This document shows positions 1 through 5,452 of a stretch of DNA of 6,553 bases, one piece after another. This DNA comes from an uncultured Eubacterium sp. Its GTDB lineage: Bacteria; Bacillota; Clostridia; Lachnospirales; Lachnospiraceae. The notes under the pieces were generated by a model, which was not told the DNA's origin, made no database searches, and saw nothing but the letters and a program-made list of their open reading frames with translations. The translations under genes were made by a program, and so were the position numbers. Location: assembly GCA_934322085.1 (NCBI GenBank), contig CAKRGF010000050.1:1-6553 (forward strand), read 5' to 3'. Position 1 is the stretch's first letter, and each line of letters opens with the position of its first letter.

Positions 1-2
1 AA

Positions 3-68
3 GAATATGACGTTATTATGGAAGAAGTAGAAGATGAATTTATCAATGGATTTTCATTAAATTATTAA
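3..68 (+). CDS. C-terminal tail of an unidentified protein (5' partial)
   Basis: The frame starting at base 3 is open from the window edge to a TAA at 66-68 and encodes 21 residues ending in GFSLNY. The tail is acidic (EEVEDE), as is common at the end of a soluble protein. The other two plus frames contain stops in this stretch. The gene would converge on the minus-strand AraC-type regulator. There is too little sequence to assign a family, and a chance open frame of this length is possible. Confidence 0.4.
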   Translation, partial: EYDVIMEEVEDEFINGFSLNY

Positions 69-98
69 TCTGAAAAAATTTATTTTTTATGGATTAGG

Positions 99-142
99 TT
101 ATGCCATTGAGCGTGTCCTTGCCAGAACACACTCAGGCATAA
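99..142 (-). other. Long imperfect inverted repeat / RNA hairpin downstream of the AraC-type gene
   Basis: Outer arms TTATGCC and GGCATAA enclose inner arms of 12 bases. Read as minus-strand RNA, TGAGTGTGTTCT pairs with AGGACACGCTCA over all 12 positions using two G-U wobbles, with a GGCA loop and a two-base bulge between inner and outer stems. Read as plus-strand RNA the same two positions become C-A mismatches, so the structure fits the minus transcript, which is the 3' region of the AraC-type mRNA. A short AAAAGGA/TCCTTTT palindrome (141-155) lies just before it in minus orientation. No T-run follows the stem immediately, although T-rich stretches appear about 20 bases further on. It may be a 3'-end stabiliser or terminator-like element, or a dispersed palindromic repeat. 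The hairpin is clear; its role is not. Confidence 0.55.
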
Positions 143-206
143 AAGGATTCCTTTTGAAAAATGGGGAAACTCAAAGCTGTGTAAAAATGTTATGACTGAT
201 TAAAAC

Positions 207-1100
207 TTAAGTGTGAATAAAATGCTTACGATACGAGGAGGGTGTTTCCTGCATGAGCTGTAGGAAGGCACGATTGTAATAGCTGATGTTGTTGAACCCA
301 CAAAGGGTTGCAATTTCAGCTATTTTTTTGTTGCTCTGGGTCAGATATTCACAACTTTTTGTAATTCGTTTCCGGTTAATATACTGGAAAGGCGTAAATC
401 CGGTAAAATCTTTAAACAGGCGGCAAAAATGTCCCTCACTAAGTCCTGCATTATGGGAAAGAATCTTCAGGGATATATTTTCCATATAGTGATTCGATAT
501 GAAATCAACACATTCCCGTAGCTGCGGATATGTTTGGTGGCAGGAATGGTTCATTTGTATTTGTGCCATATGGTGATTGTACAGGTGTTGCCAAATAATA
601 AGAAGGTTGCCACGCAATATAAGTTCACAATCTTCAATTTGGGTGTTAGATTGTATAAAAATATTTTTTAAAAGTTCCAGAATATGGAATTGCCATTCCT
701 CAGAAGAATGAATCGGGAGCATACAATTGGAAGCACTGTATAAAACTGGATAAAAGTAATGTTCGCAATAAGATGGAGTTATATCCATAATCATTTTGAG
801 AGAGAAAACAATCGCATAAAAGGAACAATCTTCTGTTGGATCACCCATACGTTTTGCGCTGTGGAGTAGGTTTGGTGGGATAAAAATGGCATCGCCTGCC
901 TGCAAAGTAAATTTAGCATCTTCGATCTGGAACTGTACATTTCCTTGCTCAAGGTAGAAAAATTCCATCTCGGAATGGCAGTGGAGGTATAAGGCAGATG
1001 TCATGTTTGGGTAAACAACTGTATGGTGTAGGGAAAAAGGACGGGATTGAGTCTGGTGTAAAATTTGCTCAATCAGATAAGAAGATTTGTCTGGTTGCAT
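207..1100 (-). CDS. AraC-family transcriptional regulator with N-terminal cupin sensor domain
   Basis: This 297-residue protein has the two-domain layout of sugar-responsive AraC/XylS regulators. Residues about 20-100 form a cupin-type ligand-binding domain, with the metal/ligand-like motif HCHSEMEF near residue 40 and the strand-turn AGDAIFIPPNLLH near 70. The last hundred residues hold two helix-turn-helix units: first SLKILSHNAGLSEGHFCRLF, then IAEIATLCGFNNISYYNRAF followed by TPSSYR, the AraC signature. The frame can extend to a GTG at 1109, but the ribosome binding site GAAAGGA (1111-1117) lies 10 bases before the ATG at 1098-1100 and would abut the GTG, so the ATG is preferred. The gene is divergent from the GH31 glycosidase, which suggests it activates that gene in response to a sugar. 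The effector cannot be read from sequence. The family call is secure; the target is inference. Confidence 0.93.
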   Translation of the reverse strand: MQPDKSSYLIEQILHQTQSRPFSLHHTVVYPNMTSALYLHCHSEMEFFYLEQGNVQFQIEDAKFTLQAGDAIFIPPNLLHSAKRMGDPTEDCSFYAIVFSLKMIMDITPSYCEHYFYPVLYSASNCMLPIHSSEEWQFHILELLKNIFIQSNTQIEDCELILRGNLLIIWQHLYNHHMAQIQMNHSCHQTYPQLRECVDFISNHYMENISLKILSHNAGLSEGHFCRLFKDFTGFTPFQYINRKRITKSCEYLTQSNKKIAEIATLCGFNNISYYNRAFLQLMQETPSSYRKHFIHT

Positions 1101-1137
1101 AGGTATCACATCCTTTCAGGTTTTTATTTGTTTCAAT

Positions 1138-1166
1138 ATTATGAAGTTAAATGTCTTTTGTGTAAG
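1138..1166 (-). promoter_or_regulatory. Putative sigma-A promoter of the AraC-type regulator
   Basis: On the minus strand, CTTACA (plus positions 1161-1166, 4 of 6 matches to TTGACA) is separated by exactly 17 bases from CATAAT (1138-1143, 5 of 6 matches to TATAAT). It lies 38 bases upstream of the chosen ATG, leaving a short leader that contains the ribosome binding site. Position and spacing are good, but the surrounding DNA is AT-rich and chance matches are easy. Confidence 0.5.
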
Positions 1167-1252
1167 CATAATGGCACTTAGACCGTTTACTCCTAATATC
1201 ATATTACCATAATATCAAAATAGTGTAAATATATGATAATATAGTTAAAGAA

Positions 1253-1276
1253 ATTGCTGATATAAAGCAATATAAT
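1253..1276 (+). promoter_or_regulatory. Putative regulated promoter of the GH31 gene with overlapping inverted repeat
   Basis: A perfect -10 hexamer TATAAT sits at 1271-1276, 38 bases before the chosen start codon. No recognisable -35 lies at 16-18 bases (the region reads AAGAAA). Just upstream, ATTGCT (1253-1258) and AGCAAT (1266-1271) form a 6-bp inverted repeat with a 7-base spacer touching the -10. A good -10 without a -35 is typical of activator-dependent promoters and fits control by the divergent AraC-type protein. The repeat is a candidate operator only; AraC proteins usually bind direct repeats. Confidence 0.4.
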
Positions 1277-1314
1277 ATTAGTATAAGAAAGAGAATCCAG
1301 TGGAGGTGCACGAA

Positions 1315-3291
1315 ATGGGAAAAATTACAATTTTAAAGGATAAACTGATTTTTGAGCGACGGGATGAACTGACAGTGATAGAGGCATATGGAGAAAACTG
1401 CCTTCGCTGCCGTTCTACAAAAAATTCAAAGCTTCTTGATGAAAATTGGACATTATTGCCACCGGCCAGTGAGAGTGAATGCTTTGTAGAAGGAGATGAA
1501 AAAGTGGCAACAATCCGTAATGGAATGGTATCTGCTACCATTGAAGCAGGACAGCCATGGTATGGGGGAATTATTTCTTATTATCGGAAAGACAGGCAAA
1601 TTCTTCATACAAAGTTTGAAGGGGAATATACGGGAAGAAATGTACATACTGAGGGAGATCATTATCAGATTAAAGTTATTTTTGATGCAAATGAAGGGGA
1701 ACATTTTTACGGTCTCGGACAAGAACAGGAGAATCAGTTTGATCGGAAGGGAAGCACCTGTAATTTGCAGCATTATAATACAAAGTCAGCAGTTCCGGTT
1801 GTATATTCTTCATATGGATATGGATTTTTATGGAACAACCCGGCGCCGGGACGGTGTGAAACAACAAACAATCATACGATGTGGGTGGCAGATAGTGCCT
1901 ATCAGGCTGATTATTTGATTTATGCAGGTGAAACTCCCGCGGATGTGTTGAAAATATATTGCGATTTGACGGGATATGCCCCGAAGTTTCCAGAGTGGGC
2001 AGCCGGATTCTGGCAGAGCAAGCTTCGGTATGAGAGTCAGGAGGATTTGTTGGAAGTTGCCAGAGAATATAAAAAGAGAGGAATTCCGATAACAGCTATT
2101 GTTATTGATTATTTTCACTGGACAGAGCAGGGAGAATGGAAATTCGATCCGGAGTATTGGCCGGATCCGGCGGCAATGTGCAGGGAATTGAAAGAAATGA
2201 AAATTGAACCGGTTGTATCAATTTGGCCTACGATTAACCCAAAGAGTGAAAACTACGAGGAGATGAATGAAGCGAACATGCTCGTGCGCACGGAAAACGG
2301 GCAGTATGGGACATTTGAATTTTACGGACAGCAGACATTTATTGATGTAACACATCCGAAAACAGGAAGTTTTGTATGGGACAAAGTAAAAGAAAATTAC
2401 TATAAATATGGAATTCGCACATTTTGGCTGGATGAGGCAGAGCCTGAGGTGCATCCGCAGCAATATTCGAATTTGAAATTCTATGCTGGAAATGGCGCAC
2501 AAAGTGCAATGTTATATCCTTATTATTACAGTAAAATGTTTTATGAAGGGCTTAAATCTGAAGGTGAGACGGATATTATCCTGCTCACTCGTGCCGCTTA
2601 TCCGGGAACGCAGAAATTTGGCTCTCTTGTATGGAATGGGGATATTATGTCAACGTTTGAAGCACTTCGTATGAGTGTAAAAACAGGACTTTCTATGGCA
2701 ATGAGCGGTATCCCATGGTGGAATAGTGATATTGGTGGATTTCTTATGGGTGATATTGAAAGCGATTATTTCAAGGAACTTGTTGTGCGATGGGCACAAT
2801 TTGGGGTATTTAGTCCGGTTATGCGCCTTCACGGTTCACGGCTGCGAACAAAAAATCAAAAGGACCGCCATCCGGGTGTGAAAGAAAGAAGCGGCGGTGA
2901 CAACGAAATATGGAGTTTTGGAGAAGAAAACTACAAAATATTAAAAGGACTGGTCGAACTGCGTGAACGATTACGCCCTTATATCTGCCACTATATGGAT
3001 TTGGCTTCGGAGACGGGTGCTCCCATTATGCGTCCAATGTTTTTTGATTATTACGAAGATGAAGTTTGTTATACACTGGAGGATCAGTATATGTTTGGGG
3101 AAGACATATTATTTGCTCCAATTTCGGCTCAGGGGCAGACTGGGCGTGAAGTGTATCTTCCGGAAGGAAGCTGGATTGATGTCAATACAAAGGAGGTGTA
3201 TGAAGGGAAAAAATGGGTGACCTGTACGGCACAATTACATCAGTTTATTGCATTTGTAAGAGAAGGAAGTAATGTAATCAATGTATTTTAA
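1315..3291 (+). CDS. Family GH31 alpha-glycosidase (alpha-xylosidase/alpha-glucosidase type)
   Basis: This is a 658-residue retaining exo-alpha-glycosidase of clan GH-D. It has no signal peptide, so it should act in the cytoplasm on imported oligosaccharides. The N-terminal beta-sandwich (about 1-215) includes FYGLGQEQ and SSYGYGFLWNNPAPGRCE. The (beta/alpha)8 barrel (about 225-560) has the nucleophile in TFWLDEAEPE (Asp373), the acid/base in VWNGD (Asp443), then PWWNSDIGGF and MRLHGSR (from 503). A beta domain ends the protein. The 70-residue gap between the catalytic Asp residues and the SDIGGF motif resemble alpha-xylosidases such as YicI more than maltase-type enzymes, but the nucleophile motif is neither YicI-like (DFGE) nor maltase-like (DMNEP), so the substrate is left open. 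The frame extends to a GTG at 1300, but GGAGG at 1302-1306 sits 8 bases before the ATG at 1315, which is therefore chosen. The divergent AraC-type gene is the likely regulator. No dedicated transporter or second glycosidase adjoins it, and no terminator is evident after its stop. Confidence 0.93.
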   Translation: MGKITILKDKLIFERRDELTVIEAYGENCLRCRSTKNSKLLDENWTLLPPASESECFVEGDEKVATIRNGMVSATIEAGQPWYGGIISYYRKDRQILHTKFEGEYTGRNVHTEGDHYQIKVIFDANEGEHFYGLGQEQENQFDRKGSTCNLQHYNTKSAVPVVYSSYGYGFLWNNPAPGRCETTNNHTMWVADSAYQADYLIYAGETPADVLKIYCDLTGYAPKFPEWAAGFWQSKLRYESQEDLLEVAREYKKRGIPITAIVIDYFHWTEQGEWKFDPEYWPDPAAMCRELKEMKIEPVVSIWPTINPKSENYEEMNEANMLVRTENGQYGTFEFYGQQTFIDVTHPKTGSFVWDKVKENYYKYGIRTFWLDEAEPEVHPQQYSNLKFYAGNGAQSAMLYPYYYSKMFYEGLKSEGETDIILLTRAAYPGTQKFGSLVWNGDIMSTFEALRMSVKTGLSMAMSGIPWWNSDIGGFLMGDIESDYFKELVVRWAQFGVFSPVMRLHGSRLRTKNQKDRHPGVKERSGGDNEIWSFGEENYKILKGLVELRERLRPYICHYMDLASETGAPIMRPMFFDYYEDEVCYTLEDQYMFGEDILFAPISAQGQTGREVYLPEGSWIDVNTKEVYEGKKWVTCTAQLHQFIAFVREGSNVINVF

Positions 3292-3312
3292 GAAACGAAG
3301 GATGGTTTTGAA

Positions 3313-3404
3313 ATGAAAAAATATTTATGTGCATCATCTCTTTTCTAGTGCTGGCGGGGATGTGGCTGTTTTTAAAGCAATACACGAAAAAGGAACCTGC
3401 ATAA
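3313..3404 (+). pseudogene. Frameshifted remnant of a short secretory or membrane protein N-terminus
   Basis: After the GH31 stop there is a ribosome-binding-like AAGGA (3298-3302) and, 10 bases on, ATG AAA AAA at 3313. As written the frame stops after 11 codons. One more A in the six-A run (3316-3321) would join it to the frame that runs on to TAA at 3402-3404. That would give about 30 residues starting MKKIFMCIISFLVL, then a hydrophobic AGMWLFL and a charged KQYTKKEPA tail. This is exactly the layout of a signal peptide or single membrane anchor, as found on sugar-binding lipoproteins, though no lipobox cysteine follows. It may be the stump of a transporter gene that once followed the glycosidase, truncated next to the toxin-antitoxin module. 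Alternatives are a tiny intact membrane peptide starting at the ATG at 3327 (25 residues, no obvious ribosome site), or chance. Confidence 0.35.
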
Positions 3405-3418
3405 AAACAGATTCCTTA
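3385..3418 (-). terminator. Rho-independent terminator of the toxin-antitoxin operon
   Basis: In minus-strand RNA, AAGGAATCTG pairs with CAGGTTCCTT across an 8-base loop (10 positions, one mismatch; plus-strand arms 3390-3399 and 3408-3417). The 3' arm runs into a T-stretch of five ending at 3386. The first stem base pairs lie inside the toxin TAA stop (3416-3418). In plus orientation the stem is followed by AAATGAG, not T, so it should end only minus-strand transcription. Confidence 0.75.
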
Positions 3419-3748
3419 AATGAGGGAAAATCCCTGTCGAAGAATGGAAGTCCAGTTACTTTTCTGATAGAGAAATCGGACTATGATTACAGTCTGCTTT
3501 TCTTCAACAATTATATAAAAGGCAAGATAATTATTGATTATCACAAAACGAATACCCCAGCTTGCAAGAACTGGATCATCTACCAGACGGAACTTCTGTG
3601 GCAGGTCTGCTAATGAGCCTATCTGTTCAGTCACAGCATCTAACAGATTATTTGCGGCATTAGGATTTTTGAGGGCAAATTCGATGTAATCCGTAGCACG
3701 CATAATATCGTGTTCTGCGGTGGAAGTGATATGAACTTGATAGCTCAT
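3416..3748 (-). CDS. Type II toxin of the RelE/ParE superfamily
   Basis: This 110-residue protein has the compact alpha-alpha-beta fold pattern of RelE/ParE toxins. Two N-terminal helices (about 10-50, with HDIMRATDYIEFAL and AANNLLDAVTEQIGSLADLP) are followed by strands carrying GIRFVIINNYLAFYII and VIIVRFLYQKSNW. Conserved positions for this superfamily include Arg67, Tyr74, Arg91 and Tyr94. Whether it is a ribosome-dependent mRNase (RelE-like) or a gyrase inhibitor (ParE-like) cannot be settled from sequence; the RFLYQKSNW ending is common in the ParE-annotated subset. The start codon overlaps the antitoxin stop in an ATGA arrangement, and the nearest ribosome site, AGGAG inside the antitoxin gene (3761-3765), is a long 12 bases away, so translation is probably coupled to the antitoxin. 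Length is slightly above the usual 85-105, with a short extra C-terminal tail. Confidence 0.88.
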   Translation of the reverse strand: MSYQVHITSTAEHDIMRATDYIEFALKNPNAANNLLDAVTEQIGSLADLPQKFRLVDDPVLASWGIRFVIINNYLAFYIIVEEKQTVIIVRFLYQKSNWTSILRQGFSLI

Positions 3749-4008
3749 CGACTGCGGCGGCTCCTGATATCAGCCATAGCTTCGGAAAATGGTCTGGTAT
3801 TGCCTGTGGCTATATCGTCCATTCCTTCCTTAAGTTGGCTGTAAAGTTCAAAGCGGCTGGTCATTTCTTCGTAGGCTTCAATGCTCATAACAGCAAGATC
3901 ACCTTTTCCATTCTTCGTAATGAAAACTGGTTCAGGATAATTATGACAAAATGTAGAAATTTCATTGTAATTATTCCGTAAATCAGCACTTGATTTGATT
4001 GTCGGCAT
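3745..4008 (-). CDS. Type II antitoxin of the Phd/YefM family
   Basis: This 87-residue protein begins MPTIKSSADLRNNYNEIS, the typical Phd/YefM N-terminal DNA-binding and dimerisation segment. PVFITKNGKGDLAVMSIEAYEEM (about 30-52) follows, the family core strand-turn-helix. The C-terminal part, charged and probably disordered (KEGMDDIATGNTRPFSEAMA), would wrap and neutralise the toxin. The open frame extends 12 codons further to 4044, but AAGGAGG (4016-4022) is 7 bases from the ATG at 4006-4008 and the extension would cross the promoter -10, so 4008 is chosen. It is first in the operon and overlaps the toxin by four bases, the usual order that makes antitoxin before toxin. Autoregulation is likely through the inverted repeat over its promoter. 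Confidence 0.9.
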   Translation of the reverse strand: MPTIKSSADLRNNYNEISTFCHNYPEPVFITKNGKGDLAVMSIEAYEEMTSRFELYSQLKEGMDDIATGNTRPFSEAMADIRSRRSR

Positions 4009-4026
4009 AAAAACACCTCCTTGCTT

Positions 4027-4057
4027 TATAACAAAATTATACATAAATTTTGTTATA
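4027..4057. promoter_or_regulatory. Perfect inverted-repeat operator of the toxin-antitoxin operon
   Basis: TATAACAAAATT (4027-4038) and AATTTTGTTATA (4046-4057) are a perfect 12-bp inverted repeat with a 7-base spacer ATACATA. It covers the minus-strand -10 box, the inferred start of transcription and nearly all of the -35/-10 spacer. Type II antitoxins of the Phd/YefM family bind palindromes placed this way, so autorepression by the antitoxin or its toxin complex is the natural reading. Confidence 0.75.
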
Positions 4058-4064
4058 GCGTCAA
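4036..4064 (-). promoter_or_regulatory. Sigma-A promoter of the toxin-antitoxin operon
   Basis: On the minus strand TTGACG (plus 4059-4064, 5 of 6 to consensus) is followed after exactly 17 bases by a perfect TATAAT (4036-4041). Transcription should begin near 4029, giving a leader of about 20 bases with AAGGAGG. This is a strong promoter that needs a repressor, in keeping with the overlapping palindrome. Confidence 0.8.
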
Positions 4065-4143
4065 TGATATATTAATAGAGAATGATTAATTCTTATCTCA
4101 AGAGTACTTTTATTAAATCATGCATATTTTGCCTGTATGGTAA

Positions 4144-4233
4144 TTTGGTGTTATATACTTGATGGATGAGGAGATGGAAACGGCGATTATGACACAAGTT
4201 AAGTTTGTATCTTTATGGACAAAGAAAATTTAA
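4144..4233 (+). pseudogene. Possible C-terminal gene remnant, unidentified
   Basis: A short plus frame is open from 4144 to TAA at 4231-4233. It contains an ATG at 4162 giving 23 residues (MDEEMETAIMTQ, then VKFVSLWTKKI). No ribosome binding site precedes that ATG at a sensible distance. Its amphipathic, charged composition resembles the end of a real protein more than random AT-rich DNA, and it lies just beyond the toxin-antitoxin promoter. It may be the far end of a gene replaced by that module. This is weak and may be chance. Confidence 0.15.
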
Positions 4234-4244
4234 TATGATATAGT
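4216..4244 (+). promoter_or_regulatory. Sigma-A promoter of the ychF-lgt operon
   Basis: TGGACA (4216-4221, 5 of 6 to TTGACA) and TATAGT (4239-4244, 5 of 6 to TATAAT) are 17 bases apart. The inferred transcription start is near 4251, leaving a leader of about 70 bases. This also argues against the upstream in-frame ATG at 4250 as the ychF start. Confidence 0.65.
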
Positions 4245-4259
4245 ATAAGATGTTTGTTG

Positions 4260-4282
4260 GTTTTCTTTATGTGCAAGAAAAC
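4260..4282 (+). other. Hairpin in the ychF mRNA leader
   Basis: GTTTTCTT (4260-4267) and AAGAAAAC (4275-4282) pair perfectly over 8 bases around a 7-base loop, and G-U pairs can extend the stem by two. It begins about 9 bases after the inferred transcription start and ends 23 bases before the ribosome binding site. No T-run follows, so it is not a terminator. A 5' stabilising stem is a reasonable but untested reading. Confidence 0.4.
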
Positions 4283-4321
4283 TTGTATGTGGAAAAAAGG
4301 AATGGAAAGGAACTTGATAGC

Positions 4322-5419
4322 ATGAAACTCGGAATCGTGGGGCTTCCCAACGTAGGAAAAAGTACATTATTTAATTCATTAACAAAAGCAGGAGCAGAAT
4401 CGGCAAACTACCCATTTTGTACGATTGATCCGAATGTCGGAGTCGTACCGGTGCCGGATGAAAGACTGGATGTATTGACTAAGATGCATGAGTCAAAGAA
4501 AACCGTACCGGCAGTTATTGAATTTGTAGATATTGCAGGATTGGTAAAAGGAGCATCCAAAGGAGAAGGATTAGGAAACCAGTTCTTGTCGAATATTCGA
4601 GAGGTGGATGCCATTGTACATGTTGTCCGCTGTTTTGAAGATACGAATATTGTTCATGTAGACGGAAGCATTGATCCGCTGCGTGATATTGAGACAATTA
4701 ATCTGGAACTTATTTTTTCGGATGTTGAAATTTTGGACCGACGTATTGCAAAGACTGCACGTGGTGCGAACAATGATAAGAAACTTGCCAAAGAAGTGGA
4801 AATGATGAAGCGTTTGAAAGATTTCCTGGAAGAAGGACATTTGGCAAAGAATTTTGAACTTCAGGATGAAGAGGAAGAAGAGTGGTTTAAGGAATATAAT
4901 CTTTTGACAGCAAAACCGGTTATTTATGCGGCAAATGTATCAGAAGATGATTTGGCAGACGATGGTGCATCCAATGAACAGGTGGCAAAGGTGCGCGAGT
5001 TTGCAAAAGAGGAAAAATCAGAAGTGTTTGTTATCTGTGCACAGATTGAGCAGGAAATTGCAGAACTGGATGATGATGAGAAGAAGATGTTCTTGGAAGA
5101 TTTGGGACTTACTGAGTCCGGTCTTGAGAAACTGATTCGTGCCAGCTACCGCATTCTTGGTTTGATTAGTTTCTTGACAACCGGTCCGGATGAGACGCGT
5201 GCATGGACGATTACAGAAGGAACGAAGGCACCACAGGCAGCGGGTAAAATTCATACGGATTTTGAACGCGGATTTATTCGTGCGGAAGTGGTAAGCTATG
5301 ATAATCTGGTAGAGTACAATGGATATAATGGAGCAAAAGAAAAAGGTCTTGTGCGCTCCGAAGGAAAAGAGTATGTTGTACAGGATGGCGATGTTGTATT
5401 GTTCCGCTTTAATGTATAA
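4322..5419 (+). CDS. ychF: Redox-regulated, ribosome-associated ATPase YchF (OLA1/Obg family)
   Basis: This 365-residue protein matches the usual 363-367 length of YchF. The P-loop is GLPNVGKST (7-15), switch II is DIAGLVKGA (70-78), and the base-recognition motif is NVSE (205-208) in place of NKxD, the change that makes this Obg-family member prefer ATP to GTP. A coiled-coil-like, strongly charged insert spans roughly 130-190 (DRRIAKTARGANNDKK; DEEEEEW). The C-terminal TGS domain runs from about 280 (TTGPDETRAWTI; DFERGFIRAEV; VQDGDVVLFRFNV). It binds ribosomes and is linked to stress and translation control in other bacteria. The frame extends 24 codons further to an ATG at 4250, but AAAGGA (4306-4311) lies 10 bases before the ATG at 4322, and MKLGIVGLPNVGKS is the canonical N-terminus. 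lgt follows after 33 bases with no terminator, so the two are probably co-transcribed. Confidence 0.97.
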   Translation: MKLGIVGLPNVGKSTLFNSLTKAGAESANYPFCTIDPNVGVVPVPDERLDVLTKMHESKKTVPAVIEFVDIAGLVKGASKGEGLGNQFLSNIREVDAIVHVVRCFEDTNIVHVDGSIDPLRDIETINLELIFSDVEILDRRIAKTARGANNDKKLAKEVEMMKRLKDFLEEGHLAKNFELQDEEEEEWFKEYNLLTAKPVIYAANVSEDDLADDGASNEQVAKVREFAKEEKSEVFVICAQIEQEIAELDDDEKKMFLEDLGLTESGLEKLIRASYRILGLISFLTTGPDETRAWTITEGTKAPQAAGKIHTDFERGFIRAEVVSYDNLVEYNGYNGAKEKGLVRSEGKEYVVQDGDVVLFRFNV

Positions 5420-5452
5420 AATCGAATGTAAAAAGAAAGAGGGGTATTTGGG

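Noticed and set aside
73..88. AAAAAAT-TT-ATTTTTT as a terminator for the left-edge gene
   Set aside because: The stem contains only A-T pairs and a two-base loop, so it would not fold stably.
1194..1245. Several short AT palindromes in the divergent intergenic region (for example TAATAT-C-ATATTA)
   Set aside because: Almost pure A/T repeats of this size are expected by chance here; none is better placed than the site at 1253-1271.
3423..3435. Small hairpin AGGGA-AAA-TCCCT as a terminator for GH31
   Set aside because: The stem is only 5 bp, the loop is 3 bases, no T-run follows, and it lies inside the toxin coding sequence.
3329..3613. A 94-codon plus-strand frame with a GTG start, overlapping the toxin gene
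   Set aside because: It lies mostly antisense to the toxin, has no ribosome binding site at a proper distance from its GTG, and its translation has no recognisable domain; the minus-strand toxin explains the coding potential.
4009..4044. 12-codon N-terminal extension of the antitoxin
   Set aside because: It crosses the operator and the -10 box, and the strong AAGGAGG site points to the ATG at 4008.
4250..4321. 24-codon N-terminal extension of YchF from the ATG at 4250
   Set aside because: It has no ribosome binding site, the ATG sits at the predicted transcription start, and YchF homologues begin at the MKLGIVGLPN segment.
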